Shown in pieces: positions 62,303-64,000 of a DNA stretch of 64,000 nucleotides. The first letter of the stretch is position 1. The number at the start of each line of letters is the position of its first letter. Position numbers and translations under genes: made by a program. The stretch comes from Halomonas sp. BDJS001. GTDB taxonomy: Bacteria > Pseudomonadota > Gammaproteobacteria > Pseudomonadales > Halomonadaceae. The stretch is taken from assembly GCF_026104355.1 (NCBI RefSeq), contig NZ_CP110535.1, forward strand, positions 2,294,001 through 2,358,000, written 5' to 3'. A model generated the notes under the pieces. It searched no databases, was not told where the DNA came from, and saw only the letters and a program-made list of their open reading frames with translations.

Positions 62303-64000
62303 ATGCGCAGCCATTATTGCGGCCAGCTAAACGAAACTTTGGTGGATCAAACGGTTACGGTATGCGGATGGGTTCATCGCCGCCGTGATCACGGTGGGGT
62401 AATTTTCCTTGATATGCGCGATCGCGACGGCATCGCGCAGTTTGTGGTCGACCCTGATACCGCCGAGGCGTTCGCGAATGCCGACCGTGCCCGCAGTGAA
62501 TTTGTCCTGCGTATCACCGGTCGCGTTCGGCTGCGTCCAGAGGGCACCCAAAATCCCAATATGCCAACGGGCATGATTGAGGTATTGGCAAAAGAGGTTG
62601 AAGTGCTCAATACCGCCGTTACTCCGCCATTCCAGTTGGATGAGCATGGTAAAGTCGGCGAAGAAGTGCGCTTAAAGCATCGCTATATCGACCTGCGTCG
62701 CCCGGATATGATCGAGAAGCTGCGTTTGCGCTCGCGTATTTCGCACACTGTACGAGCGTATCTCGAAAACCAGGGCTTCCTGGATATCGAAACGCCTGTA
62801 CTTACCCGTGCTACGCCTGAAGGTGCCCGCGATTATCTGGTGCCTAGCCGTACCCACGCGGGGAGTTTCTTCGCGTTGCCCCAGTCGCCTCAGCTATTTA
62901 AACAGCTGTTGATGGTGGCGGGGTTTGATCGCTACTACCAAATTGCCAAGTGCTTCCGCGATGAAGACCTACGCGCCGACCGTCAGCCTGAGTTCACTCA
63001 GATTGATATCGAGGCGTCGTTTGTGGAAGAGAGCGACATCATGGGTATTACCGAAGCCATGATTCGTCAACTGTTCCAGGAAGTGCTTAAAGTAGAATTG
63101 CCGGAATTTCCGCGCATGACCTGGCAGGAAGCGATGGATCGTTTCGGTTCCGATAAGCCGGATTTGCGTATCCCGCTGGAACTGACCGACGTGGACGACC
63201 TGATGCAACAAGTCGACTTCAAGGTCTTCTCTGGTCCTGCCAGCGCTGATGATGGTCGCGTCGCAGCGCTGAAAGTGCCCGGCGGTGCCAAGTTGTCGCG
63301 TAAAGAGATCGACGAGTACACCAAGTTTGTCGGCATCTACGGTGCCAAAGGCTTGGCGTGGATCAAGGTCAACGAGCGTGCTAAAGGGCTTGAGGGTCTG
63401 CAATCGCCGATCGTTAAGTTTATGGAAAACATCGTTGAAGAGCTGCTCGACCGCGTGGGTGCAGAAGATGGTGACATTATCTTCTTCGGCGCCGATAAAG
63501 CACGTATCGTCAACGAAGCCATTGGCGCGCTGCGCGTTAAGCTAGGCGCCGACCTGGAGCTCTACACCCAGGAGTGGGCGCCGCTATGGGTGGTCGACTT
63601 CCCGATGTTTGAAGCCGACGACAATGGTCGCCTAAGCCCGCTTCACCACCCCTTCACCGCACCCTCCTGCACACCGGAAGAGCTGAAGGCAGACCCGGCA
63701 AGTGCGCTTTCGCGTGCTTATGATATGGTGCTCAACGGTACCGAATTAGGCGGTGGTTCTATTCGTATTCACGACCAAACCATGCAGAGCACGGTGTTTG
63801 AGATCCTGGGCATCGGTGAAGAAGAGGCCCAAGAGAAGTTTGGCTTCCTGCTTGACGCGCTGCAGTACGGCGCGCCACCCCATGGTGGCTTGGCCTTTGG
63901 CCTGGATCGTCTGGTCATGCTGATGGTCGGTGCTAAAACGATTCGTGAAGTGATCGCCTTCCCGAAAACCCAAAGCGCTGCCTGTTTGATGACTAACGCA
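62303..64000 (+). CDS. aspS: Aspartyl-tRNA synthetase (3' end beyond window)
   Basis: 566 codons are visible without interruption, and about 25 more are expected (E. coli AspRS is 590 residues). The N-terminal OB fold ([21 protein letters not shown]) is followed by class II motifs: motif 2 at [18 protein letters not shown] and motif 3 at [23 protein letters not shown] in between contacts aspartate. The bacterial-type GAD insertion domain is present (from about 290). It starts at ATG 62303 after ACAGGA, 65 bases past fmdB. Confidence 0.97.
   Translation, partial: MRSHYCGQLNETLVDQTVTVCGWVHRRRDHGGVIFLDMRDRDGIAQFVVDPDTAEAFANADRARSEFVLRITGRVRLRPEGTQNPNMPTGMIEVLAKEVEVLNTAVTPPFQLDEHGKVGEEVRLKHRYIDLRRPDMIEKLRLRSRISHTVRAYLENQGFLDIETPVLTRATPEGARDYLVPSRTHAGSFFALPQSPQLFKQLLMVAGFDRYYQIAKCFRDEDLRADRQPEFTQIDIEASFVEESDIMGITEAMIRQLFQEVLKVELPEFPRMTWQEAMDRFGSDKPDLRIPLELTDVDDLMQQVDFKVFSGPASADDGRVAALKVPGGAKLSRKEIDEYTKFVGIYGAKGLAWIKVNERAKGLEGLQSPIVKFMENIVEELLDRVGAEDGDIIFFGADKARIVNEAIGALRVKLGADLELYTQEWAPLWVVDFPMFEADDNGRLSPLHHPFTAPSCTPEELKADPASALSRAYDMVLNGTELGGGSIRIHDQTMQSTVFEILGIGEEEAQEKFGFLLDALQYGAPPHGGLAFGLDRLVMLMVGAKTIREVIAFPKTQSAACLMTNA

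Noticed and set aside
1..64000. Mobile elements, prophage genes, CRISPR arrays, toxin-antitoxin or defence islands
   Set aside because: None were found on reading through the coding regions and gaps: no transposase, integrase, Cas or phage structural genes and no regularly spaced repeats other than the short arrays described.

Overview
The window is a 64 kb piece of a gammaproteobacterial chromosome. Gene families and neighbourhoods (narGHJI followed by a NifM-type isomerase, ubiUV next to hemN, ketone-body/PHB genes, an AGCS symporter beside gcvT, a NadM-Nudix fusion) best fit Halomonas or a close relative (Halomonadaceae). This is inference from protein families; there is no rRNA in the window. 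I see no insertion sequence, prophage, integron or CRISPR array. Almost all of the sequence is ordinary chromosomal coding sequence.

Region 1 (1-16770) is an oxygen-independent metabolism block. It holds class III ribonucleotide reductase (nrdD, apparently lacking its glycyl-radical tail, with another gene starting just downstream at the window edge), the anaerobic ubiquinone hydroxylation pair ubiU-ubiV, oxygen-independent coproporphyrinogen dehydrogenase hemN, the respiratory nitrate reductase operon narGHJI with a parvulin isomerase, and molybdenum cofactor genes moaB, moeA, a DGC-domain protein and moaA. FNR/ANR-like boxes lie upstream of nrdD and between ubiU and hemN. Together these supply dNTPs, quinone, heme, cofactor and terminal reductase for growth on nitrate without oxygen.

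Region 2 (16915-28121) carries a lipoprotein, a small unknown protein, a TauE/SafE-type permease, the nucleotide nucleosidase ppnN, a LysR regulator and the glycine cleavage system. The gcvP and gcvH genes are on the minus strand; an AGCS-type amino acid:Na+ symporter and gcvT diverge on the plus strand. Region 3 (28149-35330) has a LysM/LytM lipoprotein, an acyltransferase and a 4-carbon ketone-body module (LysR, scoAB, bdhA) interspersed with a DUF1338-like protein, a glutaredoxin and a HybE-like protein; it ends in a long inverted repeat. Region 4 (35376-41302) holds a RegB/RegA (PrrBA/RoxSR) redox two-component system with a linked membrane protein, pyrC, mtnN, folD and a tRNA cluster (Pro, Arg, His, His).

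Region 5 (41431-64000) begins with a large fusion of an ammonium transporter to PAS-PAS-GGDEF-EAL, followed by housekeeping genes: a D-amino-acid dehydrogenase-like oxidoreductase, a YjfB-type protein, prfC, tatD-type DNase, ygfZ, OsmC, uvrB, nei, class I fumarase, cardiolipin synthase, LysR, NadM-Nudix, YihY, acylphosphatase, a 2-hydroxyacid dehydrogenase, fmdB and aspS (cut by the window end).

Four conserved genes (moeA, the TauE/SafE permease, gcvT, regB) are broken by what look like five single-base deletions, mostly in short homopolymers. Each is repaired by restoring one base. I read these mainly as uncorrected sequencing indels rather than real gene decay.
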